Notes: generated by a model from the sequence alone, not told the origin. A stretch of 64,000 nucleotides of DNA from Alphaproteobacteria bacterium (GCA_019233975.1 JAFALY010000038.1:85638-149637); one strand, 5' to 3'; positions 1 through 9,395 are shown, counted from the first letter of the stretch. Translations and numbers: made by a program.

Positions 1-241
1 CTCCTGGTAATACAACAGCGTCGAGACAGGAGAAGTCATATAACATAGTAAATTTTACATCTGGAAGCACAGTCAGCCCAGAGCTCAGGCGAAATGGGCC
101 AGACCCTATCACTTCTGCAGCTAGCGTAACACCACCCTCATCGATCTCGGAAGCCTTGCGTAAAGGAGCCAGTGTTCCTGCTAGATCAAGCTCGTCTACT
201 CCATCGTAAGCGACTATAGCAATTCGCTTGACTCGCTGCAT
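1..241 (-). CDS. DJ-1/PfpI-family (GATase1-like) protein, N-terminal part, truncated by window edge
   Basis: Reverse-strand translation MQRVKRIAIVAYDGVDELDLAGTLAPLRKASEI...; start codon at 241-239, 1 nt from the stop of the 243..1307 gene. Confidence 0.7.
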   Translation of the reverse strand, partial: MQRVKRIAIVAYDGVDELDLAGTLAPLRKASEIDEGGVTLAAEVIGSGPFRLSSGLTVLPDVKFTMLYDFSCLDAVVLPG

Positions 242-242
242 G

Positions 243-1307
243 CTAGCCACTCATGGCACGAGCATCAAGTGACATGATGGCATTCTCAACAGTTAAAACT
301 TCATCATCAGCATGCCCAAAAGGTGGCGACTTTAACAAGCGAGAAGCTGCCGGGTGAAAGCCCCCTGAACCATTCCTTTGAGCAACCCCTGCGATACGGA
401 TTAGATCGATAATGACGCCAGCAGCATTGCTCGAGTCTTGTACTTTTAGCTTAAGATCTAGACTCACAGGTGTACCGCCCCAACCTACAGCCTCTATATT
501 CAATATGGCTACTTTATTATCTCGAAGGTGTCGGATGTATCCCGCAGACGGCACGACCTCAATCAAATCCAGCTCTGCCTCATTTTGAGCTAAAGCATTC
601 TTTTTTGACTTCAGCTTGCCAGCACCGTTTTGCAATAAATTTTTGAAATCCTCGTTTCCTCCGATATTTAACTGGTACGAGCTGAGAAGAGTAAGCCCCC
701 TTTCAGAAAGCAACCGCAAGAGGCTTTGGTGAACTATGGATGTCCCAAGATGGCTTGCTAAGTCATCCCCAATAAGCGAAAGACCAGCGGTTTCAAAAGC
801 AGAGAGGATTTCTGGGTTTCTGGCAACAATCTCTGGTGTGCAGTTTACAAATCCAACCCCCGCATCAAGACAGCACTGAGAGTACGCGTCTGCGGCCCAC
901 TGCATTCCAGTGGGTAGAGAGTAAAGGAGTATATCTGCACGAGATTGCTTAAGCTCTTCAACCACCCCCTCCTTTCCTATGACCATATTGTCCTCACCTA
1001 GGCGAAGCCCGGGACTAACCTTGGCATCTTGCTTCGGAATCTCGATCCCAAGACGGGGATAATTGTTGGGGGTCTGGAAGATCGCCTCACCAAGATCTTT
1101 ACCAATCTTAAACGAGTCAACGTCGAAAGCCGAGACCAAAGTAATGTCCCCTACACTTATACCACCGATATAAGCATGCTTTATTCCGGGTAGTTCGCCT
1201 GATTCTATACGCCGACTCAAAAGATCGCGGTAGAAGTAAATCCCCTGTAACAGGGCAGAGATATTATTACCGATACCAGCCACTGCTAGTCTTATTGCAT
1301 GTACCAT
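243..1307 (-). CDS. myo-inositol-1-phosphate synthase-like protein
   Basis: 354 aa; N-terminal AGIGNNISALLQG nucleotide-binding motif and MIPS-like segments (YSLPTGMQWAADAYSQCCLDAGVGFVNCTPE, SYQLNIGGNEDFKNL). Confidence 0.8.
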   Translation of the reverse strand: MVHAIRLAVAGIGNNISALLQGIYFYRDLLSRRIESGELPGIKHAYIGGISVGDITLVSAFDVDSFKIGKDLGEAIFQTPNNYPRLGIEIPKQDAKVSPGLRLGEDNMVIGKEGVVEELKQSRADILLYSLPTGMQWAADAYSQCCLDAGVGFVNCTPEIVARNPEILSAFETAGLSLIGDDLASHLGTSIVHQSLLRLLSERGLTLLSSYQLNIGGNEDFKNLLQNGAGKLKSKKNALAQNEAELDLIEVVPSAGYIRHLRDNKVAILNIEAVGWGGTPVSLDLKLKVQDSSNAAGVIIDLIRIAGVAQRNGSGGFHPAASRLLKSPPFGHADDEVLTVENAIMSLDARAMSG

Positions 1308-1663
1308 AGAAATCTACCTCGCGCCGCAAATTGTAAGTTTCGCCTTGAACGCTTCAAGCCCACTTCTGATACCCTCACTAAAAATACTCGATCTACAACC
1401 AATTATGCAAATTATAATTTATGACATAGCCGACAAGATGTTATTGCACATTCAGCATAAAAAGTCAGCACAAGCGGTAGGGACGGATAGGGGTAAAGTA
1501 ACATATCAAAATTAAAGTAACTGCAGTAATTTTTCTGCATTTATCGGGATGATCATAGTCGAGAATAACGAAGGCGACCACGCCGCAACCGTGAGCATGT
1601 TCGGCTTGCAAAAAGCGCTTTCTAGCGTAATAATAAATCGGTCAGCAGGTAGAGGGGGTGAGC

Positions 1664-1768
1664 ATGTCCTTTTTTAGCAAGATACTAAATCTACTTCATG
1701 GGTTTTGTGTGTGCTGGAAAAAGAAACCTAGCAAACACAACGACTCATCAATATACCCCATGTTCTGA
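1664..1768 (+). CDS. Possible 34-aa small peptide MSFFSKILNLLHGFCVCWKKKPSKHNDSSIYPMF
   Basis: ATG preceded by AGAGGGGGTGAGC (strong SD-like), intact ORF just upstream of the 1822 gene. Confidence 0.35.
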   Translation: MSFFSKILNLLHGFCVCWKKKPSKHNDSSIYPMF

Positions 1769-1821
1769 CTGCAACTCTCACTTACATAAAAAGATCCCGG
1801 TTAAAGGTAGAGGCGGTTCTT

Positions 1822-3963
1822 ATGTGGCGTGAATTGTTTTCTTATTCACTTAATCCGGAGGTTTATTTTGATGCTTACAACCTTTGGAAAACAGTAAGTG
1901 CCACCGAATTGTATGGAGATGATTTACTGTCATTTGACAAAAGCGCACAAATTCGACTGTTAGCGGAAAAGCGCTGGCTGGCGTTTACGGCTCAATTGAC
2001 AGAACATCAGCAGGCTATCGCATGCGCCTTCCTCATGGAGCAGTCCGCACCAATGGCTGCGGCACTCGGAGCTACGGTTCACAACTTAAGTGCCCCTGGT
2101 GTATTCGAATCACCTTTGCAATTACGCGCCATGGCACTACTGGCTGATGACGTCGGAGCAGGCACCGCACACCGATCACGCGCAAATGCATTTCGTACGA
2201 TTGCCCGCATCTACGACATTCCTATTGCTACCCACCCCCCCCGTGAGCTTAGTCAAGACCGTGGGGTTAACGATCAAATGTTCAGACTGCCTGCTACGCT
2301 CCTTGCTTTGTCGCGGCGAAGTGATTGGTTCGGCGCGGAATTGATTGGTGCCGACTTTGCCCTACGCAAGATCGGGCGTCCATTACCATGGACTTTCGCC
2401 GCAAGGGTATTTCCTTCACCCGAATGGTCCCGCCTCGACATGGCCAGCCCACAAATTCCAGAAGAACTGACTCAAAACGAGACACCAATCGCCATCTCTT
2501 ATGGAATTGTAAAGGCACTGGTAGATGTTCCAAACCAAAGAAATAAGATTAATAATGGCATTGGCCTCTTTCTTGACCTGTACAATCAATGGGATCAAAT
2601 GCTTTATGATTTAACCGTTAGTCGGTTAGATTCTAGGCTGTCGGTCGCACTTCTCTTACAATCAAAAGCGCGAGAAGCTAGCGTTTATCATGACAATTTT
2701 AAGTTAGATGGACGTACAGTTCGGGAATGGTTTAACCAAGCCCGAACGGATCCTTTGCCACTCGTGGATGCTCTCGCTGAAAGTAATCTGATACACAAGG
2801 GGTCTTCTCGCAACAGCCCCTTTATCGCGCAGTTACTTCAATATGGCGGGCCAATGTTTCGGATCTTTACAGAAAGTGAGATGGGAGTTCTGTGCAACTG
2901 GATAGACAGTCTTGGTCGAGAGGATAGATGGGATCTGCCAGAAAGTCGGGCTGATGTCCTTAATCGCCTTTCCGCTGCGTTCGCAACACCACGGTCAAGG
3001 ATTGCGCAAGGGGCCGCCACGGAAGGCATAACTCCAACTTCCATTCGGCAGGCCTACTTTACTCTACAAGGGCGAGCGCTGGCTCCAACCACAAAAAATT
3101 TTGCGATAGACTACTGTGATTTCTGGCTTGGCAAAGCAGAGGCATGCGTCGACAAAACTGATCGTTCTCTGCCACCACTCTGGCAGCCAGGACTGCTACG
3201 CGAATGGTTGCTAGACCGCCATGATCGACATGCAGAATGCTTTGAGGCAAGCTTCGACAGCAAGCCTCCAAATCGTGAGGCAATCATCAAGCAGGCTCTT
3301 CAGCTAGCACCACTCACGCTCATCGATGGAGCGTGGCTGCAAGGTTTTACGGACATCATGCTCGCTACAACCAACTCAGGTGCGCGCCTTTTTAGAACTT
3401 ATTGGGATGAACTCGGGAATGGCAACTGGCTAAGGAATCACCCCAAGGTCTACCGCGATCTACTTGCTGCGATGAACAAGGAATTACCACCAACAGCTAC
3501 CTTAGATTTCGCATTTCACAAGGACTTTGATGATGAAGACTTCAGGCTGCCGGTGTTCTGGCTTGCAATCGGAAAATTTCCAATGCGTTACCGCGCAGAG
3601 ATACTTGGCCTTAACCTTGCGATGGAGCTTTCTGGTGTTGGTGGAACATATAGGACTACACACCGGTTCCTGCAACATTACAACCTTCCTACAGCGTTCG
3701 TTGATCTACACAATACTATTGACAACGTATCTGACGGCCATGCAGCGTGGGCGGCCGATGCAATTGATCTGTATATTTCTAACATTGAGAGTCCTGACAA
3801 TGCCACTATAGCCTGGAAGCATATACGCAAAGGCTTTGAAGCCTTGGAGCCCATGAGATCGATATGTGGCAGTCTGGACTATTTCCGTGCAAGACCCCAG
3901 AAAGGGGATCGCGAAATCTCTGCGGCCGATGCGCTCCACCACACCACCTGGGGTAATGCCTAA
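1822..3963 (+). CDS. Large protein with C-terminal iron-containing redox enzyme / heme-oxygenase-like diiron (HDO) region
   Basis: 713 aa; C-terminal pattern RTYWDELGNGNWLRNHPKVYRDLL ... EILGLNLAMELSG ... LHNTIDNVSDGHAAWAADAIDLYI resembles HDO metal-ligand helices. Confidence 0.65.
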   Translation: MWRELFSYSLNPEVYFDAYNLWKTVSATELYGDDLLSFDKSAQIRLLAEKRWLAFTAQLTEHQQAIACAFLMEQSAPMAAALGATVHNLSAPGVFESPLQLRAMALLADDVGAGTAHRSRANAFRTIARIYDIPIATHPPRELSQDRGVNDQMFRLPATLLALSRRSDWFGAELIGADFALRKIGRPLPWTFAARVFPSPEWSRLDMASPQIPEELTQNETPIAISYGIVKALVDVPNQRNKINNGIGLFLDLYNQWDQMLYDLTVSRLDSRLSVALLLQSKAREASVYHDNFKLDGRTVREWFNQARTDPLPLVDALAESNLIHKGSSRNSPFIAQLLQYGGPMFRIFTESEMGVLCNWIDSLGREDRWDLPESRADVLNRLSAAFATPRSRIAQGAATEGITPTSIRQAYFTLQGRALAPTTKNFAIDYCDFWLGKAEACVDKTDRSLPPLWQPGLLREWLLDRHDRHAECFEASFDSKPPNREAIIKQALQLAPLTLIDGAWLQGFTDIMLATTNSGARLFRTYWDELGNGNWLRNHPKVYRDLLAAMNKELPPTATLDFAFHKDFDDEDFRLPVFWLAIGKFPMRYRAEILGLNLAMELSGVGGTYRTTHRFLQHYNLPTAFVDLHNTIDNVSDGHAAWAADAIDLYISNIESPDNATIAWKHIRKGFEALEPMRSICGSLDYFRARPQKGDREISAADALHHTTWGNA

Positions 3964-3965
3964 CA

Positions 3966-5792
3966 ATGCCACAATACCACCTGGGAATTTCGTGTTACTT
4001 TCATGATGCAGCAGCGGCAATAGTAAATGAGGATGGCATCCTAGCAGCTGCTCAACAAGAACGCTTCAGCCGACGACGACATGACAAAACTTTTCCTCGG
4101 GACGCGATTGCTTATTGTCTCGATACCTCCGGCATTGAACTCAATGATCTTAGCAGCGTTAGCTATTATGAAAAACCCAATATCAAATTCTGGCGCACGA
4201 TAACGAGCTTCGCATGTGCCGGCCCGAATGGGGCCAATGCTTTTGCTGACGTTCTTCCTGGTTGGTTGGGTGAAAAACGCCGCATGCATCAAGTTGTCGC
4301 GCGGGAACTTAGAGCACTTGGTCGCGGCACACCGCCAGTCATCCGCCTCACAGATCATCATCGGTCCCACGCAGCTTCAGCCTTCCTGCCTTCTCCCTTT
4401 TCGAGTGCCGCAGTTCTTTGTATTGATGGGGTGGGTGAGTGGCATACCACCACTATTTGGCACGGACAGGGAACAACACTCCACCTCGTCAACTCGATCT
4501 CTTATCCACATTCGTTGGGTCTCCTATATTCAGCTTTTACTTACTACTGCGGATTCAAAGTCGACTCTGGAGAGTACAAGCTCATGGGGCTTGCTCCATA
4601 TGGTCTTCCGCGCTACGCCTCAGTAATTAAAGAAAACGTCGTCTCCCTCAAAAGCGATGGATCTTTCTCGCTTAATCTCAATTTTTTTACTTTTCTGGAG
4701 GGTAAGAAAATGGTGGGGAAGGCATTCGAAGAGCTCTTTGGACACCCAGCCCGCCAACCCGAAACCGAGTTGTCACAGTTCCATTGTGATATTGCCGCAT
4801 CTATCCAGCAGGTAACAAATGAAGCAGTTATTGGCCTTGCCAATACAGCAAGGCATCTGACTGGTGAACACAATCTCTGTATTGCAGGAGGGGTAGGGCT
4901 TAATTGTGTAACAAACGGCAAACTCTCTGAAGCAAATATCTTCAACCGCATATGGATCCAACCAGCTGCCGGCGATGCAGGGAGCGCGCTTGGTGCGGCC
5001 CTAGATGCACAAGCGCAGATTACATCAAAGCGCCCTGCCTCGGCCTCGATTAATAGCGATGCGATGAAGGGCTCACTTCTTGGCCCCGAATTCAGCGACG
5101 CCAAGATTCGCGATTGTCTAATACAGAATGGCTATGTATTCACAGACCTCACAGAGCCCGTACTTTACGAAACCGTCTCTCACTTACTCAACGAAGGTAA
5201 AGTGGTTGGTTGGTTCCAGGGGCGTATGGAATTTGGTCCACGCGCACTGGGGGCACGTTCGATTATTGGCGATCCACGAAGGCCTGAAATGCAGAAGACG
5301 ATGAATCTTCGTATTAAATATAGAGAATCGTTCCGTCCATTTGCCCCATCTGTCCTCGAAAACATGGCAGGAGCGTATTTCGATATGCATGAAATAAGCC
5401 CATACATGCTGATTGTTTCTCACGTGCGCCTAGATCTTCGTCACCCAATACTGCAGAGCGGTATTGGCTCAATAAATCAAATTCGTTCTGATCTACCTGC
5501 AATTACACACCTTGACTATTCTGCCCGTATCCAAACTGTAGGGGCAGACTCTAATCCCAGGTTTGCGAGTCTAATAAAGTCTTTTTACGAACTAACGGGC
5601 TGTCCGATTGTGGTCAATACTTCCTTTAATGTTCGTGGAGAACCAATCGTCTGCACCCCCCAAGACGCTCTTCGCTGCTTTATGAGAACTGACATGGATG
5701 CTCTCATCCTTGGCACATGTTTGCTTAAAAAAACGGACCAGCTTCACCATGAAATAGATCACAATTGGCGCGAGGAGATCCCACTTGATTGA
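3966..5792 (+). CDS. NodU/CmcH-family carbamoyltransferase
   Basis: 608 aa; LGISCYFHDAAAAIVNEDGILAAAQQERFSRRRHDKTFP, GGVGLNCVTNGKL, GRMEFGPRALGARSIIGDPR, NTSFNVRGEPIVCTPQDALRCF. Confidence 0.95.
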   Translation: MPQYHLGISCYFHDAAAAIVNEDGILAAAQQERFSRRRHDKTFPRDAIAYCLDTSGIELNDLSSVSYYEKPNIKFWRTITSFACAGPNGANAFADVLPGWLGEKRRMHQVVARELRALGRGTPPVIRLTDHHRSHAASAFLPSPFSSAAVLCIDGVGEWHTTTIWHGQGTTLHLVNSISYPHSLGLLYSAFTYYCGFKVDSGEYKLMGLAPYGLPRYASVIKENVVSLKSDGSFSLNLNFFTFLEGKKMVGKAFEELFGHPARQPETELSQFHCDIAASIQQVTNEAVIGLANTARHLTGEHNLCIAGGVGLNCVTNGKLSEANIFNRIWIQPAAGDAGSALGAALDAQAQITSKRPASASINSDAMKGSLLGPEFSDAKIRDCLIQNGYVFTDLTEPVLYETVSHLLNEGKVVGWFQGRMEFGPRALGARSIIGDPRRPEMQKTMNLRIKYRESFRPFAPSVLENMAGAYFDMHEISPYMLIVSHVRLDLRHPILQSGIGSINQIRSDLPAITHLDYSARIQTVGADSNPRFASLIKSFYELTGCPIVVNTSFNVRGEPIVCTPQDALRCFMRTDMDALILGTCLLKKTDQLHHEIDHNWREEIPLD

Positions 5793-5958
5793 ACATGACA
5801 ACAATAAATCAAAAATGATCTTCTATAGAATTATGCTCATTTCTTTTTACACAATCGCCTTTGTTCCAATCTGGGCATTTGTACGTGTCACGGGTCTTAC
5901 TAGGTTCGGTCGCAAGTTCCATGCCCGATCCAGTGCCTGGGATCACCCTTTTTCATAG
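5785..5958 (+). CDS. Small SxtJ-like membrane protein (TTG start, or ATG at 5815)
   Basis: ORF overlapping the carbamoyltransferase stop; YRIMLISFYTIAFVPIWAFVRVTGLTRFGRKFHARSSAWDHPFS resembles the C-terminus of SxtJ-type proteins that follow carbamoyltransferases. Confidence 0.5.
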   Translation: MIEHDNNKSKMIFYRIMLISFYTIAFVPIWAFVRVTGLTRFGRKFHARSSAWDHPFS

Positions 5959-6245
5959 ACAGCAAATTCTCTAAGGAAAATGTTTACACGAATGAAGGCC
6001 AATGAGAATATTTGATGGTGTTTCTCTTTTGTAGCAGGCTTATTGATGGCATTAGTTCGAGATACGCTTGGGCGCTAAGTGTTAAAATATCGCTACACGG
6101 CTCTCAGCAAAAACTAGGAGATTTTCCTCGCACCGAATGACAAATCCCGACTCGGGCACTGCAAAAGGTGATAGGATTGTTTTTCGTTGCGCAACTAATT
6201 CTTATAGGTTTAAATCGTCAAAATACCCTTAAACGGAATAACTTT

Positions 6246-6695
6246 ATGACCACAAACAACAGGATAGTCATATCAAGTGATCATACCGCCATTCAGATGA
6301 GACGGGCAATTGTCAACCACTTATCCAAGCAAGGCTGGGTGGTCGTTGATATCGGGCCGACCACCGAAGAAAGTACAGACTACCCCCGGCATGCATGGGA
6401 GGCAGCGCAGCGGATTGTTTCCGGCGATTGCCGGCTTGGTATTATTCTATGCGGTACCGGTCAAGGAATTATGATGGCAGCAAACAAAGTGAAGGGTATA
6501 CGTTGCGGTACTTGTGCCGACACATATTCAGCGCGCATGATCCGTGAACATAATGATGCCAACATGCTTGCAATTGGTGCGCGCGTAGTAGGAGAAGGAT
6601 TAGCTCTAGAAATCGTCGACACATTTCTGACGGCCCAATTTCAAGGGGGGCGACACTCCAAACGAGTGGAGATGATTGAGAAACTTGAGCAGTAG
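6246..6695 (+). CDS. rpiB: RpiB/LacAB-family sugar-phosphate isomerase
   Basis: MTTNNRIVISSDHTAIQMRRAIVNHLSKQGWVVVDIGP...DYP...GIILCGTGQGIMMAANKVKGIRCGTC...REHNDANMLAIGARVVG. Confidence 0.85.
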   Translation: MTTNNRIVISSDHTAIQMRRAIVNHLSKQGWVVVDIGPTTEESTDYPRHAWEAAQRIVSGDCRLGIILCGTGQGIMMAANKVKGIRCGTCADTYSARMIREHNDANMLAIGARVVGEGLALEIVDTFLTAQFQGGRHSKRVEMIEKLEQ

Positions 6696-6804
6696 ATGTA
6701 GTATAATATCTTCTCTTTTCTGGAACGCGGCTTGACAGAAAATCAGGTTTTTGTTTTTTGTATTAACCTGTTAAGGTATTGTCAACACAAGATAAGAGGC
6801 GATA

Positions 6805-7833
6805 ATGTCTTTAGTCGAAGCACTCGCGCCGCAAATGCTTGCTTACAGCAGGCAATTTCATACAGATGGCGACATGGCTTGGGCCCCATATGTAATGTAC
6901 TTCCATCCGAAGGGATACCGTTCTGAAGTTGTAAATACGGATTCGTACGGATTTAGGTTTTCAAATTTTGGTGGAAATGAATATTCCGTTGGTAGCAGTA
7001 CAACATTACCGTCTGCGCGACTCATAGCAGGGAACTCTGTCGCTTTTGGAATTGGGGCCAGCGCTGATAGCGCTACCATTGCATCAAGAATGATGGCATA
7101 TGACACGAAACTGGAGCCATGGTTAAACTTTGGTGGTCGGGCGTTCAATTCAGCACAAGAACTTATATTAATAACTCTTTACAGGCACTTACTTCCAAAA
7201 ATAGATGAAATCGTTCTTCTTTCTGGCGCAAACAACCTATTACTTTCATGCCTTCCGGTAAGATATATCCAAGACCATGGGGCTTTCTATAACATTGGAC
7301 GATTTTATGACCTTCTCAACATGAAAAAAAATGGGGCTGTGGACATTTTCAGTAAACTCAAGCATTTGGCGAGGCATAAGCGTTCCACACATCCATGTAA
7401 TGATTACACGATTGATAAGAGAATTAGACTAGCGGTTGATTTAACATTGCGTCATCTGGACGGTTGGAATGTTGTAGCAAAGGACTTAGGAGCAAAGCTG
7501 ACATATGTGCTTCAACCAATGTCCGGATGGGCGCGAGATAAATTATGCAAGGAGGAAAAAAAATTGTTTGCAGAACTGGCCAGCTTGGCGCGCTTCACGA
7601 CAATATCTAAAGAAATCCTACAACAAGAAGTATGCGAGCAATACTCATCAATGCTCGAAGCAGGCGCCAAAAGTAAAAAAATTTCATTCATAAATATTAG
7701 CCCAATGATTCGTACGAGTGTAAAAAATGACCAATGGCTATTTGTAGACCACACGCATTTAACGGACGATGGGTATGATTTAATTTCCAGGCTGATCATT
7801 GATCATATTAGGAATGATGTCCTCTCTATGTAA
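6805..7833 (+). CDS. SGNH/GDSL-hydrolase-like protein
   Basis: 342 aa; LIAGNSVAFGIGAS (GxSxxxG block), LLSGANNLL, C-terminal VDHTHLTDDGYDLIS (DxxH-type block). Confidence 0.65.
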   Translation: MSLVEALAPQMLAYSRQFHTDGDMAWAPYVMYFHPKGYRSEVVNTDSYGFRFSNFGGNEYSVGSSTTLPSARLIAGNSVAFGIGASADSATIASRMMAYDTKLEPWLNFGGRAFNSAQELILITLYRHLLPKIDEIVLLSGANNLLLSCLPVRYIQDHGAFYNIGRFYDLLNMKKNGAVDIFSKLKHLARHKRSTHPCNDYTIDKRIRLAVDLTLRHLDGWNVVAKDLGAKLTYVLQPMSGWARDKLCKEEKKLFAELASLARFTTISKEILQQEVCEQYSSMLEAGAKSKKISFINISPMIRTSVKNDQWLFVDHTHLTDDGYDLISRLIIDHIRNDVLSM

Positions 7834-7936
7834 ACGTATCATATATCGATTTCGAACCTCAGCAGTACTGAGCGGCTTGGCTAGATTGCCCCTCCATGCA
7901 ACACGTAGTCTGCCGTCCAGAGAACAGTCCGGTTTG

Positions 7937-8558
7937 TAATTACCCCAAGACGGGTACATCACTAATGATGTCCTCTATGGGACGCTTAGATATAAATTCT
8001 CCCCTCAGAATCTGTCCTGCCATCTCCGGCGCAATCAGGCTGAAGTTTATCAATCTCGACACATACCGCTCATCTTTGCCTTCGGCGCGCGCGATAGAGA
8101 CAACATCGGTGGCCTTACCTTCGAGGATCTTTTGACGCCAGATATAGCCCTGCAGAAAAACGCTGAGGCGCGCCTGCTTCTGTCTCTTGGATGTTCCCTG
8201 ATTGCTCTTTGGCAACACCTGCGTCACGGCACAGAAATTCGTAATGCGCAGCGGTATCTGCGTCCTGAAACCGCCCCCAGCGACTAATGTCATAAACCAG
8301 AACAGCATCATAATTTGTCCGTCTGTTTTCGACATCGTCGATCAGCTGCTGCAACCCTTTGCGCCATCTGATCTTCAACCCGCTCTTACCATCATCGGCA
8401 TAGACTTTAACGATTTCCATATGATGCTGGGCTGCGTAGGCGCGGATCGCATCTTCCTGATTGGCGGTTGAATATTGCTGATGCTCTGTCGACATGCGCA
8501 CATACATCGCCGCCCGTATCGTCGCTATATCCTGATTTTGGTTCTGAGTCAGATGCAT
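7937..8558 (-). pseudogene. Degenerate serine recombinase (resolvase N-terminus joined out of frame to a recombinase C-terminus)
   Basis: Frame A (8115..8558) has ATIRAAMYVRMSTEHQQYSTANQEDAIRAYA...DGKSGLKIRWRKGLQQLIDDV...YDAVLVYDISRWGRFQD; frame B (7940..8335) has RQKQARLSVFLQGYIWRQKILEGKATDVVSIARAEGKDERYVSRLINFSLIAPEMAGQILRG; the central part is missing. Confidence 0.8.
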
Positions 8559-8641
8559 CCGGTTTTCTCAATTCTGCCATGGTGTTAGGAGCCATAGACC
8601 TCAGGAATCTCCATCCCGTTACTTAACCATGGAGAATTCCG

Positions 8642-8959
8642 ATGTCTTTCAAAAAAGAGGGTAAAGTTTTACCCAAGATTTTTCTTGCCGCACATGAACG
8701 GCATGTTGCAGCAATAATCTCGTCGGCGATGAGAAAGGACTTTCAGAACATCAAAATCGCTGCAACGGCAATGGCACCGCAAGTGGAAATCAATATCGAG
8801 ACACTGAAGAAATGGTACAACGGCACCAATATTCCTTCCGGTTCCAACCTCATTCTGCTGGCACGTATCTCGCCGTCGGTTCGCGAGGCTGTTTTCGTGA
8901 TGATTAATAATAGTGATACCACCGGGCAGGATACGAACCCGATGGAACATCCCATCTAG
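8642..8959 (+). CDS. Small HTH-like / phage-type regulator, hypothetical
   Basis: 105 aa; IKIAATAMAPQVEINIETLKKWYNGTNIPSGSNLILLARISPSVREAVF resembles HTH that couples WYNG and LLxLAR motifs. Confidence 0.45.
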   Translation: MSFKKEGKVLPKIFLAAHERHVAAIISSAMRKDFQNIKIAATAMAPQVEINIETLKKWYNGTNIPSGSNLILLARISPSVREAVFVMINNSDTTGQDTNPMEHPI

Positions 8960-9068
8960 CGGGATGGCTGCATTTTAAGGTTTGCGGGCAAGATTGGGCA
9001 CATGAACAAGGATTTTGCACGATATTAGGCGTTTTGTCAGTGAGAAAGAACGCTTTTTATTGCTTTTT

Positions 9069-9087
9069 TAGTTACATTTATGTACTA
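9069..9087. promoter_or_regulatory. Candidate operator of the DUF1778/GNAT operon (imperfect palindrome TAGTTACATTTATGTACTA)
   Basis: TACAT-TT-ATGTA inverted repeat just upstream of the RHH-type antitoxin gene. Confidence 0.4.
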
Positions 9088-9113
9088 TAAAAGACATACA
9101 AGGAGGTGCTGCC

Positions 9114-9395
9114 ATGGCACATGCACAGATACAAGAACCCGTCACCATCAGCATCCGCGCTAGAAAACGGCAACGCGACCTGATTGACCAGGCGGCGGAA
9201 CGTCTTGGCCGCAGCCGGTCTGACTTTATGCTGGAAGCCTCTTGCCGTGAAGCGCAAGACGTATTGATCGATCAGACGTTTTTCACGGTCAATGCCAAGA
9301 CATTCAAGTGGTTTCAGGACATGATGGCGAATCCATTGCCAACGACTGATGCCTTGCGCCGACTGCTGCTCACAAAAGCCCCTTGGGACAAATGA
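9114..9395 (+). CDS. DUF1778-family antitoxin (TacA-like)
   Basis: 93 aa; TISIRARKRQRDLIDQAAERLGRSRSDFMLEASCREAQDVLIDQTFFTVNAKTFKWFQDMM. Confidence 0.9.
   Translation: MAHAQIQEPVTISIRARKRQRDLIDQAAERLGRSRSDFMLEASCREAQDVLIDQTFFTVNAKTFKWFQDMMANPLPTTDALRRLLLTKAPWDK

Noticed and set aside
6770-6790. TTAACCTGTTAA near the SGNH gene as a CtrA box
   Set aside because: Spacer is 4 nt rather than 7; does not match TTAA-N7-TTAA.
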